A DNA stretch of 64,000 bases from Mesorhizobium sp. Root554 (GTDB lineage Bacteria; Pseudomonadota; Alphaproteobacteria; Rhizobiales; Rhizobiaceae), in assembly GCF_001427025.1 (NCBI RefSeq), contig NZ_LMGA01000001.1, positions 619,464 through 683,463 of the forward strand. The letters are read 5' to 3'. Positions within the stretch are counted from its first letter, which is position 1, and every line of letters starts with the position of its first letter. The notes beneath the pieces were generated by a model, which was given only the letters and a program-made list of their open reading frames with translations, had not been told where the DNA came from and did not search any database. This document shows positions 1 to 8,169 of the stretch, one piece after another. The translations under genes and the position numbers were made by a program.

Positions 1-2
1 TG

Positions 3-551
3 GGTGGTCCGAACAAGCTTCTTGCCTTGTTCGATGGCAAGCCACTGGTGACGCGCACGGCCGAGCGCGTGTTGGACGCGGGCGTGGCCGGCGCCGTGGC
101 AGTTGTCGGGCACCAGCACGAGCGTGTCGGTTCGGCGTTGAGCGGCCTGAGCCTGAAAACCGTGGAAAATCCCGACTTTGCCGACGGCCTCTCATCTTCG
201 CTCAGGGTGGGAATAGCGGCCTTGCCACCCGATGCGGGCGGCGCGCTTGTCGTATTGGGCGACATGCCGGGCATTTCCGCCCGGGACCTTGACCGGCTGA
301 TCGAAGCGTTCCGCAAATCGGGCGGTTCTGCCATTGTCCGTGCTTCGCACAACGGCAAGCGCGGAAATCCGGTGCTTTTGCCGCGAAGCCTGTTCTCGGC
401 CGTGGCGCATCTCGAGGGCGATACCGGCGCCCGCTATCTCGTGGAAAACGCCGGCATCGACGTCATTGACGTCGAGATCGGCGCTGGCGCATGGCTTGAT
501 GTTGACACGCGCGAGGTCCTCGAAGAAGCCGGCGGCGTGCTGCAGGATTGA
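3..551 (+). CDS. MobA/MocA-like molybdenum cofactor nucleotidyltransferase, 5' truncated by window edge
   Basis: The reading frame is open from the first base of the window, so the start lies upstream; 182 residues are visible. It begins with GGPNKLL, the end of the nucleotide-binding loop of MobA-like NTP transferases, followed by GKPLV. GDMPGIS (the metal-binding D of the second motif) and NGKRGNPVLL also fit the family. Known members transfer CMP or GMP onto molybdopterin in the cytoplasm. In rhizobia this domain is often the C-terminal half of a fusion with a MoeA-like molybdopterin-binding domain; the missing N-terminus prevents deciding this here. The stop overlaps a possible TTG of the next frame. 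Confidence 0.8.
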   Translation, partial: GGPNKLLALFDGKPLVTRTAERVLDAGVAGAVAVVGHQHERVGSALSGLSLKTVENPDFADGLSSSLRVGIAALPPDAGGALVVLGDMPGISARDLDRLIEAFRKSGGSAIVRASHNGKRGNPVLLPRSLFSAVAHLEGDTGARYLVENAGIDVIDVEIGAGAWLDVDTREVLEEAGGVLQD

Positions 552-616
552 ACGCCGCCCTTGACGGGCAGGTTTTGGGAAGCCAAGCACAGAGGCTCGA
601 AACGTCGAGGTTCCGC

Positions 617-1510
617 GTGCGCGCATCCCGTTCCCTCTTGGCCGGTTTTCTGTCGATTGTCGTCACAGTCGCTTTGGCGCCACCAGCCGAAGCAACGGAT
701 GCGCTGAAGCCGTTCAAGGACGAACTGTTTGCATATCCGGCGGTTCTGTCTTCCGAAAAGGGTGACCGCTACCGGGTCGTCGATTATCGCGAACTGCGTG
801 ACATCAACGAGCGCGATCAGGTGCCCGAGCGCCGTGTGAAGGGCGAGTACGTCTCGACGGCTGTGCGCAAGGTGCAGCAGGATCTCATGCTGAAGACGGA
901 CGCTGGCGACATCCGCCATGTCGCGGTGGGCAGCACAGCCGGAGCGGGCATCATCGTGCTCTACCTGCACGGGCAGGGCGGTAGCCGCAAGCAGGGCGCC
1001 GACGACTTCACCTTCGGCGGCAACTTCAACCGCATCAAGAATTTGATGGCCGCCAATGGCGGGCTTTATCTATCGCCGGACTTTTCCGACTTCAGCGACA
1101 AGGGCGCGGCCCAGATCGCCTCGCTGATCGGCCATTATGCCGAAGCGTCGCCTGGAGCGAAAATCTTCGTTGCCTGCGGCTCGATGGGCGGCGCGCTGTG
1201 CTGGAAGCTGGCAGGCCGGCAGGACACCGGCGCGCGTGTGGACGGGTTATTGTTATTGGGTTCGCTGTGGGACGAAAGCTTCCTCGCCAGCCCAGCCTTC
1301 AAGCGGCGCATTCCGGTGTTCTTTGGGCAGGGCAGCAAGGATCCGGTCTTTCCGGTGCAGAACCAGGAAGCGTTCTTCCGCTCCATCCTCGCAAAGTCTT
1401 CCAGCTACCCCGCGCGATTCGTCCGCTTCGAGACCGGAACGCACGGCACGCCGATCCGCATGGTCGACTGGCGTGAAACGCTGAACTGGATGCTGTCCGT
1501 TTCAGGTTAG
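617..1510 (+). CDS. secreted alpha/beta hydrolase
   Basis: A 297-residue protein if started at GTG 617, which gives a clean signal peptide (RASRSLLAGFLSIVV, then PPAEA). The frame stays open back to a TTG at 548 that overlaps the previous stop. The alpha/beta hydrolase fold is indicated by HGQGGSR (oxyanion region), the nucleophile elbow GSMGG (Ser near residue 189), SKDPVFP (acid region) and a late His in GTHGTP. Substrate unknown; probably a periplasmic esterase or peptidase-like hydrolase. It follows the MocA-like gene closely, but a functional link is not evident. Confidence 0.7.
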   Translation: MRASRSLLAGFLSIVVTVALAPPAEATDALKPFKDELFAYPAVLSSEKGDRYRVVDYRELRDINERDQVPERRVKGEYVSTAVRKVQQDLMLKTDAGDIRHVAVGSTAGAGIIVLYLHGQGGSRKQGADDFTFGGNFNRIKNLMAANGGLYLSPDFSDFSDKGAAQIASLIGHYAEASPGAKIFVACGSMGGALCWKLAGRQDTGARVDGLLLLGSLWDESFLASPAFKRRIPVFFGQGSKDPVFPVQNQEAFFRSILAKSSSYPARFVRFETGTHGTPIRMVDWRETLNWMLSVSG

Positions 1511-1520
1511 GCCGCAATCC

Positions 1521-2570
1521 TCATGGGGGCGTGTTGTAGTCGACAACCGTCTGCGGGTTGATCTCGCCGTCGTAGGAGGCGTCGACATCGTACTGGACCA
1601 GCGAGAAGTCGCCATTGCGAAACAGGTAGCTGGCCGAAGATGACGCGTCGCCGACGCCGCGCCATTTGGCGTAGGACATGATCGTTCGCGTCTTCTCGTC
1701 GTAATCGGAATTGAGCAGTTCGTCCTCGGTCTTGAAACCGGTGACATTCACGGCCTCGACCTTGCCTTCGCTGTCGCCGTTCTCGTAGCGGATGTCGAGT
1801 TCCGGCTCGGCGAATTGCAACTGCCGGACGCCTTCGACGTCGTTGGCCATGTAATAGACAGCGCTCTCATTGTAGGCCGCCATGAAGCAGAAGAAGCGGA
1901 ACAGGCGCACTTCGCGCTCCGGATCGGATTCGGATGCATTCGGATCCTTGTAGCGGATCGAATACTGGTCCGGGTTGCCTCTAGGCTCGCCACCGGGTCC
2001 GTCGGGATTGCAGCCTTCGCCATAGCTCGCGGCGAAGGCTTTCTTGGCTTGTTCGAGCTCCGAATCCTTCTTCACCGGCTGCGGACCGTCGCCGCAGCTT
2101 TCCGGCAGGGCGTCGTCGAGCGTGGTGGCGGTGGAAGGTTTCAGCCCGCCCTTCTCGATATGGATGGGGTTGAACGGCGGCGCCTGGATGGTCGCGTTGA
2201 CCTGGCGCAGCGTATAGCAACCGGCAAATATCTTCTCGCCGCCATCCTTGTCGGTGGCGCGGATCGCGACGGGCACGTTGAAATAGATGCTGCCGGCAGC
2301 GCCTTCTTCCCCAATCCCGCCGGTCTGGACCTCGACACTCGCGGTGCCCTCATAGCCTTTTGCGAAGGCGTCGAAGTCCTTGGCCGGCTTGGTCTCGCCG
2401 AAATAATCCCAGGCGCGCGCATATTCCCGGCGGTTGATGGCATTGTAGAACGACTGGATAACCGCCTCGGGATCCGAGCGGTTGTCGACATAAGGCGTTT
2501 CAGCGGCGAACACCGCTGGCGCGATGGTGAAGGTGATTGCCACTACTGAGGCGAAAGCCATGCATTTCAT
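1521..2570 (-). CDS. secreted DUF1176-like protein with N-terminal NTF2-like segment
   Basis: A 349-residue exported protein. Residues 1-22 are a signal peptide ending AVFA. Residues about 32-60 (DPEAVIQSFYNAINRREYA and the following residues) resemble an NTF2/SnoaL-type helix. The C-terminal half has the RLFRFFCFMAAYN pattern and a terminal strand-rich stretch typical, as far as I recall, of DUF1176 proteins of Hyphomicrobiales. Function is unknown. It converges with the hydrolase at 1510, only 10 bp away, so the two genes probably share a terminator zone. Start chosen at the ATG preceding the signal peptide, with a weak GAG upstream. Confidence 0.65.
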   Translation of the reverse strand: MKCMAFASVVAITFTIAPAVFAAETPYVDNRSDPEAVIQSFYNAINRREYARAWDYFGETKPAKDFDAFAKGYEGTASVEVQTGGIGEEGAAGSIYFNVPVAIRATDKDGGEKIFAGCYTLRQVNATIQAPPFNPIHIEKGGLKPSTATTLDDALPESCGDGPQPVKKDSELEQAKKAFAASYGEGCNPDGPGGEPRGNPDQYSIRYKDPNASESDPEREVRLFRFFCFMAAYNESAVYYMANDVEGVRQLQFAEPELDIRYENGDSEGKVEAVNVTGFKTEDELLNSDYDEKTRTIMSYAKWRGVGDASSSASYLFRNGDFSLVQYDVDASYDGEINPQTVVDYNTPP

Positions 2571-2670
2571 CGCGAATCTCCGGTCGGCCGGAGGATGTTA
2601 GCACGGAATACGGCCGGTCGATGACAGGCCGCCTCGGGCGCTCAGCCGAAGCCGAACGCCTTGGTACAGG

Positions 2671-2835
2671 CTAGCGAACCGCCATTTCGCGGGCAATGCG
2701 GGGAAAATCTGCCGGCTTGACGCCGATATCTGCCCGGTCGGAATTGCTCATTGAATGAAGCAGCGCCAGAGCCGCGCGGTAGCGCACATGCTCCTGCGGA
2801 CGCGGGCGGGCGAACATCTCAGTAAAGAAACCCAT
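2671..2835 (-). CDS. DUF1127-like small protein
   Basis: A 54-residue gene. The C-terminal half, with SDRADIGVKPADFPRIARE, matches the DUF1127 pattern (D-R-x-L-x-D-I-G then D-I/F-P/R). The start ATG is preceded by GGGAG eight bases upstream on the minus strand. DUF1127 proteins are 45-70 residue, arginine-rich, often stress- or phosphate-regulated and sometimes RNA-binding; some act in carbon or phosphate metabolism in Agrobacterium. Function here is not deducible. It stands alone between convergent and divergent neighbours. Confidence 0.72.
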   Translation of the reverse strand: MGFFTEMFARPRPQEHVRYRAALALLHSMSNSDRADIGVKPADFPRIAREMAVR

Positions 2836-3049
2836 AGTCAGGCTCCCGGTTGTTCCTCCCGAACCGTCAATATAGGTGATTCATGACAATTGTGCAGTGC
2901 ACCATTCGCATGGCAGCCATGCGTGAGCCATCTGCCCAAGCCTCGCAGGTGCGGAGTTCCGATAAACTCTTTCCGAACCTGCGCATGTATTTTTAACGAG
3001 CCTTTCCTATGTTTCAGCTTGAACGGACGCGCCTTGCGGGGAGAGAGAC

Positions 3050-3544
3050 ATCAGCGCGAAAGCCAAACGGGATTTTGCCTCCCTCCTTGATGATCTCTTC
3101 GTTGCCCCGCAGGAGGCCGAGGATACCGCCGCCGCGCCGTCCATCCCGTTCGACTACCTTTCCGTCGTCGATGAACTGCATTCGGGTCGCATCAAGGTTT
3201 CAGGCGAAGCCGCTGCGGCCGAGTACCGCGAGGCCGGCGCGGATCTTTCCGCCGAATTTGCCGCTTTGCTCGACCAGGTGAAGGTCGCTCTGGCGGAGGA
3301 GGCCCCTGCATCGGCCGAGGACAGGTTGCCGCCGGTCGATCCCGATTCCATCGCCGCGGAGCTCGGTCTGGATCGCGATGTCGCGGATATGGATTTCAAC
3401 CGGCTGCGTCGCGGCTTCGCTTTCGACAATCATCCCGACCGCGTCGCGCCGCACCTGCGCCAGCGCGCCGCCATCCGCATGCAGATCGCCAACATGCTGA
3501 TCGATGATGCCCGCCGGCGCGCCGAATCGGCCAAGGGCCGGTAA
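3050..3544 (+). CDS. J-domain-like protein, start codon uncertain
   Basis: The frame opens after a TGA at 3020 and runs to 3544. No ATG, GTG or TTG occurs before TTG 3266, yet the sequence between reads as protein (SAKAKRDFASLLDDLFVAP and onward). The best candidate start is ATC at 3050, preceded by GGGGAGAGAG. It would give 164 residues. The C-terminal 60 residues look like a J domain: helix II (FNRLRRGFAFD), an HPD-containing loop (NHPDR) and helix III (RAAIRMQIANMLIDDARRR). J domains stimulate Hsp70 ATPase; no Hsp70 gene lies nearby. The N-terminal part is unrecognised. A conservative start would be TTG 3266. Confidence 0.6.
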   Translation: MSAKAKRDFASLLDDLFVAPQEAEDTAAAPSIPFDYLSVVDELHSGRIKVSGEAAAAEYREAGADLSAEFAALLDQVKVALAEEAPASAEDRLPPVDPDSIAAELGLDRDVADMDFNRLRRGFAFDNHPDRVAPHLRQRAAIRMQIANMLIDDARRRAESAKGR

Positions 3545-3649
3545 AACTATCCGCTATGCGTGGCTTGTCGGCTTGGAGATTGGCCGGCGTCTGGGCTAGG
3601 ATGCGGCTCCCTCCCGCGCTTCCGCGCCCATCTTCCTCGGAGCCACACC

Positions 3650-4717
3650 ATGAAAATGAGCCGCCTCGGCCGGACCGACCTTCTTGTCTCGCGCATCTGC
3701 CTCGGTTCGATGACGTGGGGCCAGCAGAACACCGAACAAGAAGGCCACGCGCAGATGGACCTCGCCTTCTCGCGCGGCGTCAATTTCATCGATACCGCCG
3801 AGCTTTACCCGATCCCGCCCAAAGCCGACACGCAAGGGCAAACGGAACGCATCATCGGCAGCTGGATGAAGGCCAGGGGCAACCGCGACAAGGTGGTTCT
3901 GGCTTCCAAGGTCGTCGGCCGCACTGCGAACGAGTATTTTCGCGGCGGCAGGCCTTCGACGCTCAACCGCGCCGACATTTTCGACGCCGTCGACAAATCC
4001 TTGGCCAAGTTGCAGACCGACTACCTCGACATTTACCAGATCCACTGGCCCGACCGGCCGGTGCCGTGGGGTGCCAACCCGACCCGCATCGGCTCGACCA
4101 AGCCTCGCGCCGACGCTTTCGGAGGCCCCGACGACGAAGTGCCGATTGCCGAGACGCTGGCGGTTTTCGACGAACTGGTGAAAATCGGCAAGATTCGCCA
4201 CTACGGCCTGTCGAATGACAGCAGTTGGGGCGTGATGCGTTTCGTCGCCGAGGCGGACAAAGGCATTGGCCCGCGTCCGGTGTCGCTTCAGAACGCCTAC
4301 AATCTTCTCAATCGCACGTTCGAGGTCAATCTGGCCGAAGTCTGCGACAGGGAGGGGATTTCGTTGCTCGCCTATTCCCCGGTGGCGCAGGGCTATCTGA
4401 CCGGCAAATACGACAACGGTGCGCGGCCGGAGGGATCGCGGACGCGGTTGTTCAACCGTGGCCAGCGCTACGAGACGCCGAACGCAGCCGAGGTACAGCT
4501 CGAATACAGCACGCTGGCGCGCTCCTTCGGCATGGAACCGGCGCTTTTCGCCGGCGCCTATGTCGCGAGCCGGCCGTTCGTCACGGCTTCTATCGTTGGC
4601 GCTACCAACCTTTCGCAGCTCCAACTGGCGCTGTCCGCTGTCGATGTAACGTGGACCGAAGAGATGCAGACCGCGGTGGATGCTATTCACCAACGCGTCG
4701 GCAATCCTTGCCCCTGA
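3650..4717 (+). CDS. aldo/keto reductase, Tas/YghZ type
   Basis: A 355-residue NADPH-dependent aldo/keto reductase. The ATG at 3650 follows CGGAG; the frame continues upstream without homology. The catalytic tetrad is visible: Asp in FIDTAELY, Tyr in ELYPIPP, Lys in VLASKVVG and His in YQIHWPDR. The insertion after the His (PDRPVPWGANPTRIGSTKP) and the motif NDSSWGVMRF are typical of the E. coli Tas subfamily. SIVGATNLSQLQLALSA near the end is the NADP phosphate-binding region. Cytoplasmic; physiological substrate unknown. It is followed by a small ParB-like gene on the same strand. Confidence 0.88.
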   Translation: MKMSRLGRTDLLVSRICLGSMTWGQQNTEQEGHAQMDLAFSRGVNFIDTAELYPIPPKADTQGQTERIIGSWMKARGNRDKVVLASKVVGRTANEYFRGGRPSTLNRADIFDAVDKSLAKLQTDYLDIYQIHWPDRPVPWGANPTRIGSTKPRADAFGGPDDEVPIAETLAVFDELVKIGKIRHYGLSNDSSWGVMRFVAEADKGIGPRPVSLQNAYNLLNRTFEVNLAEVCDREGISLLAYSPVAQGYLTGKYDNGARPEGSRTRLFNRGQRYETPNAAEVQLEYSTLARSFGMEPALFAGAYVASRPFVTASIVGATNLSQLQLALSAVDVTWTEEMQTAVDAIHQRVGNPCP

Positions 4718-4805
4718 CAGGATGTCGGGGCTTGCGCCTCGGTCCGTCCATCATGAATTATGCGCGATCAGCGCCGCGATGCGGAAAAAAGGACAAGGTC
4801 GAGCC

Positions 4806-5054
4806 ATGCTGCGTGTGAACAGGATCAACGTCAACGACATCTATGTGCCGACCGCGCGGCGCAAGACGCTGCATCCGGAAACCGTCCGTCATCTCGCCGA
4901 GGATATCCTCGAGAACGGCATGAAAACGCCGATCCAGGTGCGCCATGACGGCAAGCGCTACGTACTTGTCGAGGGCTTGCACCGGCTGGAGGCGGCGAAG
5001 TGGCTCGGCGAGACCGCAATTGACGCCTATCTGGTCCAGGCGAAGCGGCACTAA
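4806..5054 (+). CDS. stand-alone ParB/sulfiredoxin-fold N-terminal domain protein
   Basis: An 82-residue protein. ATG at 4806 is preceded by AAGGTCGAG. The pattern V-x-D-I-Y-V-P, then RHLAEDILENGMKTPIQVR, KRYVLVEGLHRLEAAKWLG matches the ParB N-terminal (ParBc) fold including the GxHRL box. In full ParB this fold binds CTP and contacts ParA; here there is no HTH or dimerisation domain. Solo ParBc proteins also occur in DNA-modification or sulfiredoxin-like contexts. It may be co-transcribed with the aldo/keto reductase 88 bp upstream. Function not assignable. Confidence 0.75.
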   Translation: MLRVNRINVNDIYVPTARRKTLHPETVRHLAEDILENGMKTPIQVRHDGKRYVLVEGLHRLEAAKWLGETAIDAYLVQAKRH

Positions 5055-5171
5055 CCGCTCCTTTGCAGTAACGGCTTTCCGGGCGGTGCAGAAAAATTTG
5101 CAGTGGGTTGTCGGGCTGGCCAGAGCCCCAGCGTCCTAGGCGCGAAAGCAATTCAACCCGAGGAGACGCAA

Positions 5172-5657
5172 ATGACCACCAAGCTCGACATCGCGCCCAG
5201 TTCCGACCGCGAACTGGTTCTGGCCCGCATCATCGATGCGCCGCGGCAGAACGTCTATCGCTGCTGGACCGAGCCGAAGCTCGTGACCCGGTGGTTTGCG
5301 CCCAAGCCGTGGACGACGCCGCGCGCCGAGATGGACGTTCGCGCGGGCGGTTCGAGCATGGTCGTGATGGCCGGACCGGACGGCGCCGAGTTCGAGAATC
5401 CCGGGCTCTACCTGGAAGTCGTTCCCGGCGAGAAGCTCGTCTTCACCGACGCCTTCACCAAGGCATGGGAGCCTTCCGAGCGGCCCTTCATGACCGTCGT
5501 CCTGACGATGGAAGATGAAGGCAGCGGCAAGACCCGCTACATCGCCCGCGTCAAGCACTGGACGGCGGAAGGCCGCGAGCAACACGAGAAGATGGGCTTC
5601 CATGAAGGCTGGGGCCAATGTACCGAGCAGCTCGAGGAACTGGCCAAAAGCCTCTGA
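5172..5657 (+). CDS. SRPBCC / AHSA1 family protein
   Basis: A 161-residue protein with ATG 5172 preceded by GAGGAGACGCAA. RIIDAPRQNVYRCWTEPKLV followed by RWFAPKPW is the typical first strand and helix of the AHSA1-type SRPBCC (START-like) fold. GGSSMVVMAGPDG, the central strands and the long C-terminal helix (HEGWGQCTEQLEELAK) complete the fold. Members bind hydrophobic ligands; for most bacterial members the ligand is unknown. No adjacent ArsR-type regulator is present, unlike many relatives. Confidence 0.87.
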   Translation: MTTKLDIAPSSDRELVLARIIDAPRQNVYRCWTEPKLVTRWFAPKPWTTPRAEMDVRAGGSSMVVMAGPDGAEFENPGLYLEVVPGEKLVFTDAFTKAWEPSERPFMTVVLTMEDEGSGKTRYIARVKHWTAEGREQHEKMGFHEGWGQCTEQLEELAKSL

Positions 5658-5807
5658 GCTTTTCACCTTGCTGAAACGGCCGGGCTGAAAGCGCGCGGCC
5701 GCTTCTTGTGATCCATCGCTTTGCCTGATCTCGACGTCAGCGCATTTGAATTGACGCTTACCTCGCCCCAGCTAGTTTTGGTGCAGCCAATAGCAGGGTG
5801 TGACGAC

Positions 5808-6206
5808 ATGACTGGACGATATCAAGGCGGATGCCTGTGCGGCGCGGTGCGCTACAAGGCGGAGGGCGAGCCGATCAACCAGCGCGTCTGCCACTGCCAA
5901 CTGTGCCAGAAGGCCATCGGCGCTGCGTTCAACGCCCGCGTCCTGTTTGCGATCAAGGATGTGGCCGTTCAAGGCGAGGTCGCGATGGTGAATTCCTCGC
6001 CCGACCTCAAGCGCGGCTTTTGTCCGAAATGCGGAACGACGATGTTCTCCCGCCGCGACAGCGCCGGCATCATCGGCATCACCACCGGCTCTCTCGACGA
6101 CCCGGGCGTGTTCAGGCCGCAGATGCACATCTACACCGCCTTCAAGCAGCCCTGGGTGACGATCGACGACGGCCTGCCGCAATATGAAGGCGCGCCGCCC
6201 GCCTGA
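5808..6206 (+). CDS. GFA (CENP-V/glutathione-dependent formaldehyde-activating) family protein
   Basis: A 132-residue zinc protein. ATG 5808 starts MTGRYQGGCLCGAVRY. The zinc ligands of the GFA fold are all visible: CLCG near residue 10, CHCQLCQ near 34 and CPKCGT near 76. Known relatives include the glutathione-dependent formaldehyde-activating enzyme, but most GFA proteins have no proven activity. Single gene; the neighbours give no pathway. Confidence 0.88.
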   Translation: MTGRYQGGCLCGAVRYKAEGEPINQRVCHCQLCQKAIGAAFNARVLFAIKDVAVQGEVAMVNSSPDLKRGFCPKCGTTMFSRRDSAGIIGITTGSLDDPGVFRPQMHIYTAFKQPWVTIDDGLPQYEGAPPA

Positions 6207-6422
6207 TTTTGCGCCCGCCCGAACTTTGCGCCCGCTTAGTATTTTCTTTCACATCTTCAGGTTGTCGGAACGTTGCCGTTCCTCAGCGAGGCGTCGATTG
6301 GCCGGTCCGTTTCTTTGATGGACGGTTCGCCCATGCCATCGTTGGATTTCGGACGGTTCCAGAAGGAAGAACCGTCTCGAAGGAGGATACGGTTCGTCGG
6401 CAGCGAAGGAGGACGCATACGC

Positions 6423-7454
6423 ATGGACAGGTTGATCCCGATGCTCGATCTGGCTCGGTTCGAACAGGGCAGTTCCGAGCGCCGAACCTTCCTCGCCGAC
6501 CTGAGATCGGCGGCACGCGATGTCGGCTTCTTCTATCTTTCCGGTCACGGCATCCCCGATACGCAAGTCGACGACGTCTTGTCGGCGGCACGGAGGTTTT
6601 TCGACCTGCCGGAGCCGGAAAAACTTGCCATCGAAATGGCAAACTCGCCGCATTTCCGCGGCTATACCCGAGCCGGAGGCGAACTGACGAAGGGCAGGGC
6701 GGACTGGCGCGAGCAACTCGATATCGGCATCGAGAGGCAGCCTATCCCGCCGCAGCCGGGAGCGCAGGCATGGACAAGGCTGCCAGGCCCAAATCAATGG
6801 CCGTCCTCGCTTCCGAGCCTGAAACCAACCCTGCTTTCATGGCAGGCCACTGTTACAGAAGTCGCGATTCGTCTGCTCAGGGCTTTCGCGCTGGCGTTGC
6901 AACAGCCCGAGGATATTTTCGACGCCCTTCATGCGGATCAGCCCAATCACCGGATGAAAATCGTGCGCTATCCGGGCCACGACCATGCCGATGGCGAGCA
7001 GGGCGTGGGCGCGCACAAGGACGGTGGCTTTCTGACCCTTCTGCTGCAGGATGCGGAACGTGGGCTGCAGGTCGAATATGACGGCTCCTGGGTTCCCGTC
7101 GATCCGATGCCTGGCACATTGGTGGTCAACATCGGCGAACTGCTCGAACTGGCGTCGAACGGTTATCTGCGGGCGACGGTGCATCGGGTCGTCAGTCCGC
7201 CTGTCGGCGGTGAGCGGCTTTCCATACCGTTCTTCTTCGGTGCGGGTCTCGACGCCACCGTTCCGCTTCTCGACCTGCCGTTCGAACTGGCGGCCGAGGC
7301 GCGAGGCCCCGCGAGCGATCCTGCCAACCCTCTCTTTAACGACGTGGGTCTGAACGTGCTGAAAAGCCGCCTGCGCTCGCATCCCGACGTGGCGCGCCGT
7401 CACTACGCCGATCTCCTGGATGCCGGCTTCGCCGTCCGGCAATGGCCGGCCTGA
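6423..7454 (+). CDS. isopenicillin N synthase-like 2OG-Fe(II) oxygenase
   Basis: A 343-residue enzyme. ATG 6423 has an excellent AAGGAGG ten bases upstream. The N-terminal domain (DIOX_N) contains DVGFFYLSGHGIPDTQVDDV. The iron facial triad is present: His and Asp in AHKDGGFLTLLLQD and the distal His in ATVHRVV; the 2-oxoglutarate-binding Arg and Ser are in GGERLSIPFFFG. The family oxidises diverse substrates (ethylene formation, gibberellin and beta-lactam chemistry); bacterial members of this length are often of unknown role. Transcribed alone. Confidence 0.87.
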   Translation: MDRLIPMLDLARFEQGSSERRTFLADLRSAARDVGFFYLSGHGIPDTQVDDVLSAARRFFDLPEPEKLAIEMANSPHFRGYTRAGGELTKGRADWREQLDIGIERQPIPPQPGAQAWTRLPGPNQWPSSLPSLKPTLLSWQATVTEVAIRLLRAFALALQQPEDIFDALHADQPNHRMKIVRYPGHDHADGEQGVGAHKDGGFLTLLLQDAERGLQVEYDGSWVPVDPMPGTLVVNIGELLELASNGYLRATVHRVVSPPVGGERLSIPFFFGAGLDATVPLLDLPFELAAEARGPASDPANPLFNDVGLNVLKSRLRSHPDVARRHYADLLDAGFAVRQWPA

Positions 7455-7696
7455 TCGTTACGCTGCCCGCTTTCTTCTCCGGTTCGCTCTGGGGGCGCCG
7501 CGAATTGTTCGCGGCCACCGCGCCGCGAAATCCCATTTGGGTGCGGGCAGAGTGCCTTGCGTTTCGGTCAAATATTGCTGCGACGCAGCATAATTTTTCC
7601 TGCAAATGCCACACGATAGCCGCCGAACGATCATTGGCGAGCCATGATTGCAACCCTATCTAAAGGGGCGGCGGGCAAGCCATCGAGGAGGCGAAC

Positions 7697-7891
7697 ATGA
7701 ACGAGGGCACACAGACCCTGGACGAGTTGTTGAGCGATCCGATGATCCAGATGGTCATGGCGCGCGACAGTGTCCGGCCGGAAGAGGTGCGCTGGCTGCT
7801 CAAGCGTGTGCGCGACCGCGAGCAGGATCCCTCGCTTCCGCCCGCCTATATGCTCGCCGAAACCTGCCGCGGGCGCTGCAAGGGGCTTTGA
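7697..7891 (+). CDS. small conserved hypothetical protein
   Basis: A 64-residue protein, ATG 7697, preceded by GAGGAGG. It reads as an alpha-helical cytoplasmic protein (TLDELLSDPMIQMVMARDSV, EEVRWLLKRV, then a short Cys-containing tail CRGRCKGL). I have a weak recollection of similar small proteins in other Hyphomicrobiales, but no function is known to me. The flanking non-coding gaps are 242 and 278 bp; the one downstream carries AT-rich stretches that may hold the lysozyme promoter. Confidence 0.65.
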   Translation: MNEGTQTLDELLSDPMIQMVMARDSVRPEEVRWLLKRVRDREQDPSLPPAYMLAETCRGRCKGL

Positions 7892-8169
7892 TTGCCGGGC
7901 GTTCTTTGCCAGCGGCCGGGGCGTCTCTCCGGTCCTTGGTTTGTAAACGGATCGCCGGTCTTTTGGGCTCGGCGATCTTTTCTTGTCGGATTTTCAGAAA
8001 ATTGTTTTGCGATAACAACGCAATAATTGCCCGTTAACCCGGCATTCACCAAGCCGGCGTCATGAATCGCATTTGATTCAAACTTTGTTGGTAATTTCCC
8101 GTTCATAAATGACGTTCGTCTCCGGCGCAGTCTGTCGCCGGCCTGTTTTGTAGTGCGTACAGGGTTCAG

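Noticed and set aside
3596..4693. 365-codon minus-strand open frame opposite the aldo/keto reductase
   Set aside because: Antisense shadow with Arg/His/Gly bias and no domain; the plus strand has a full catalytic tetrad.
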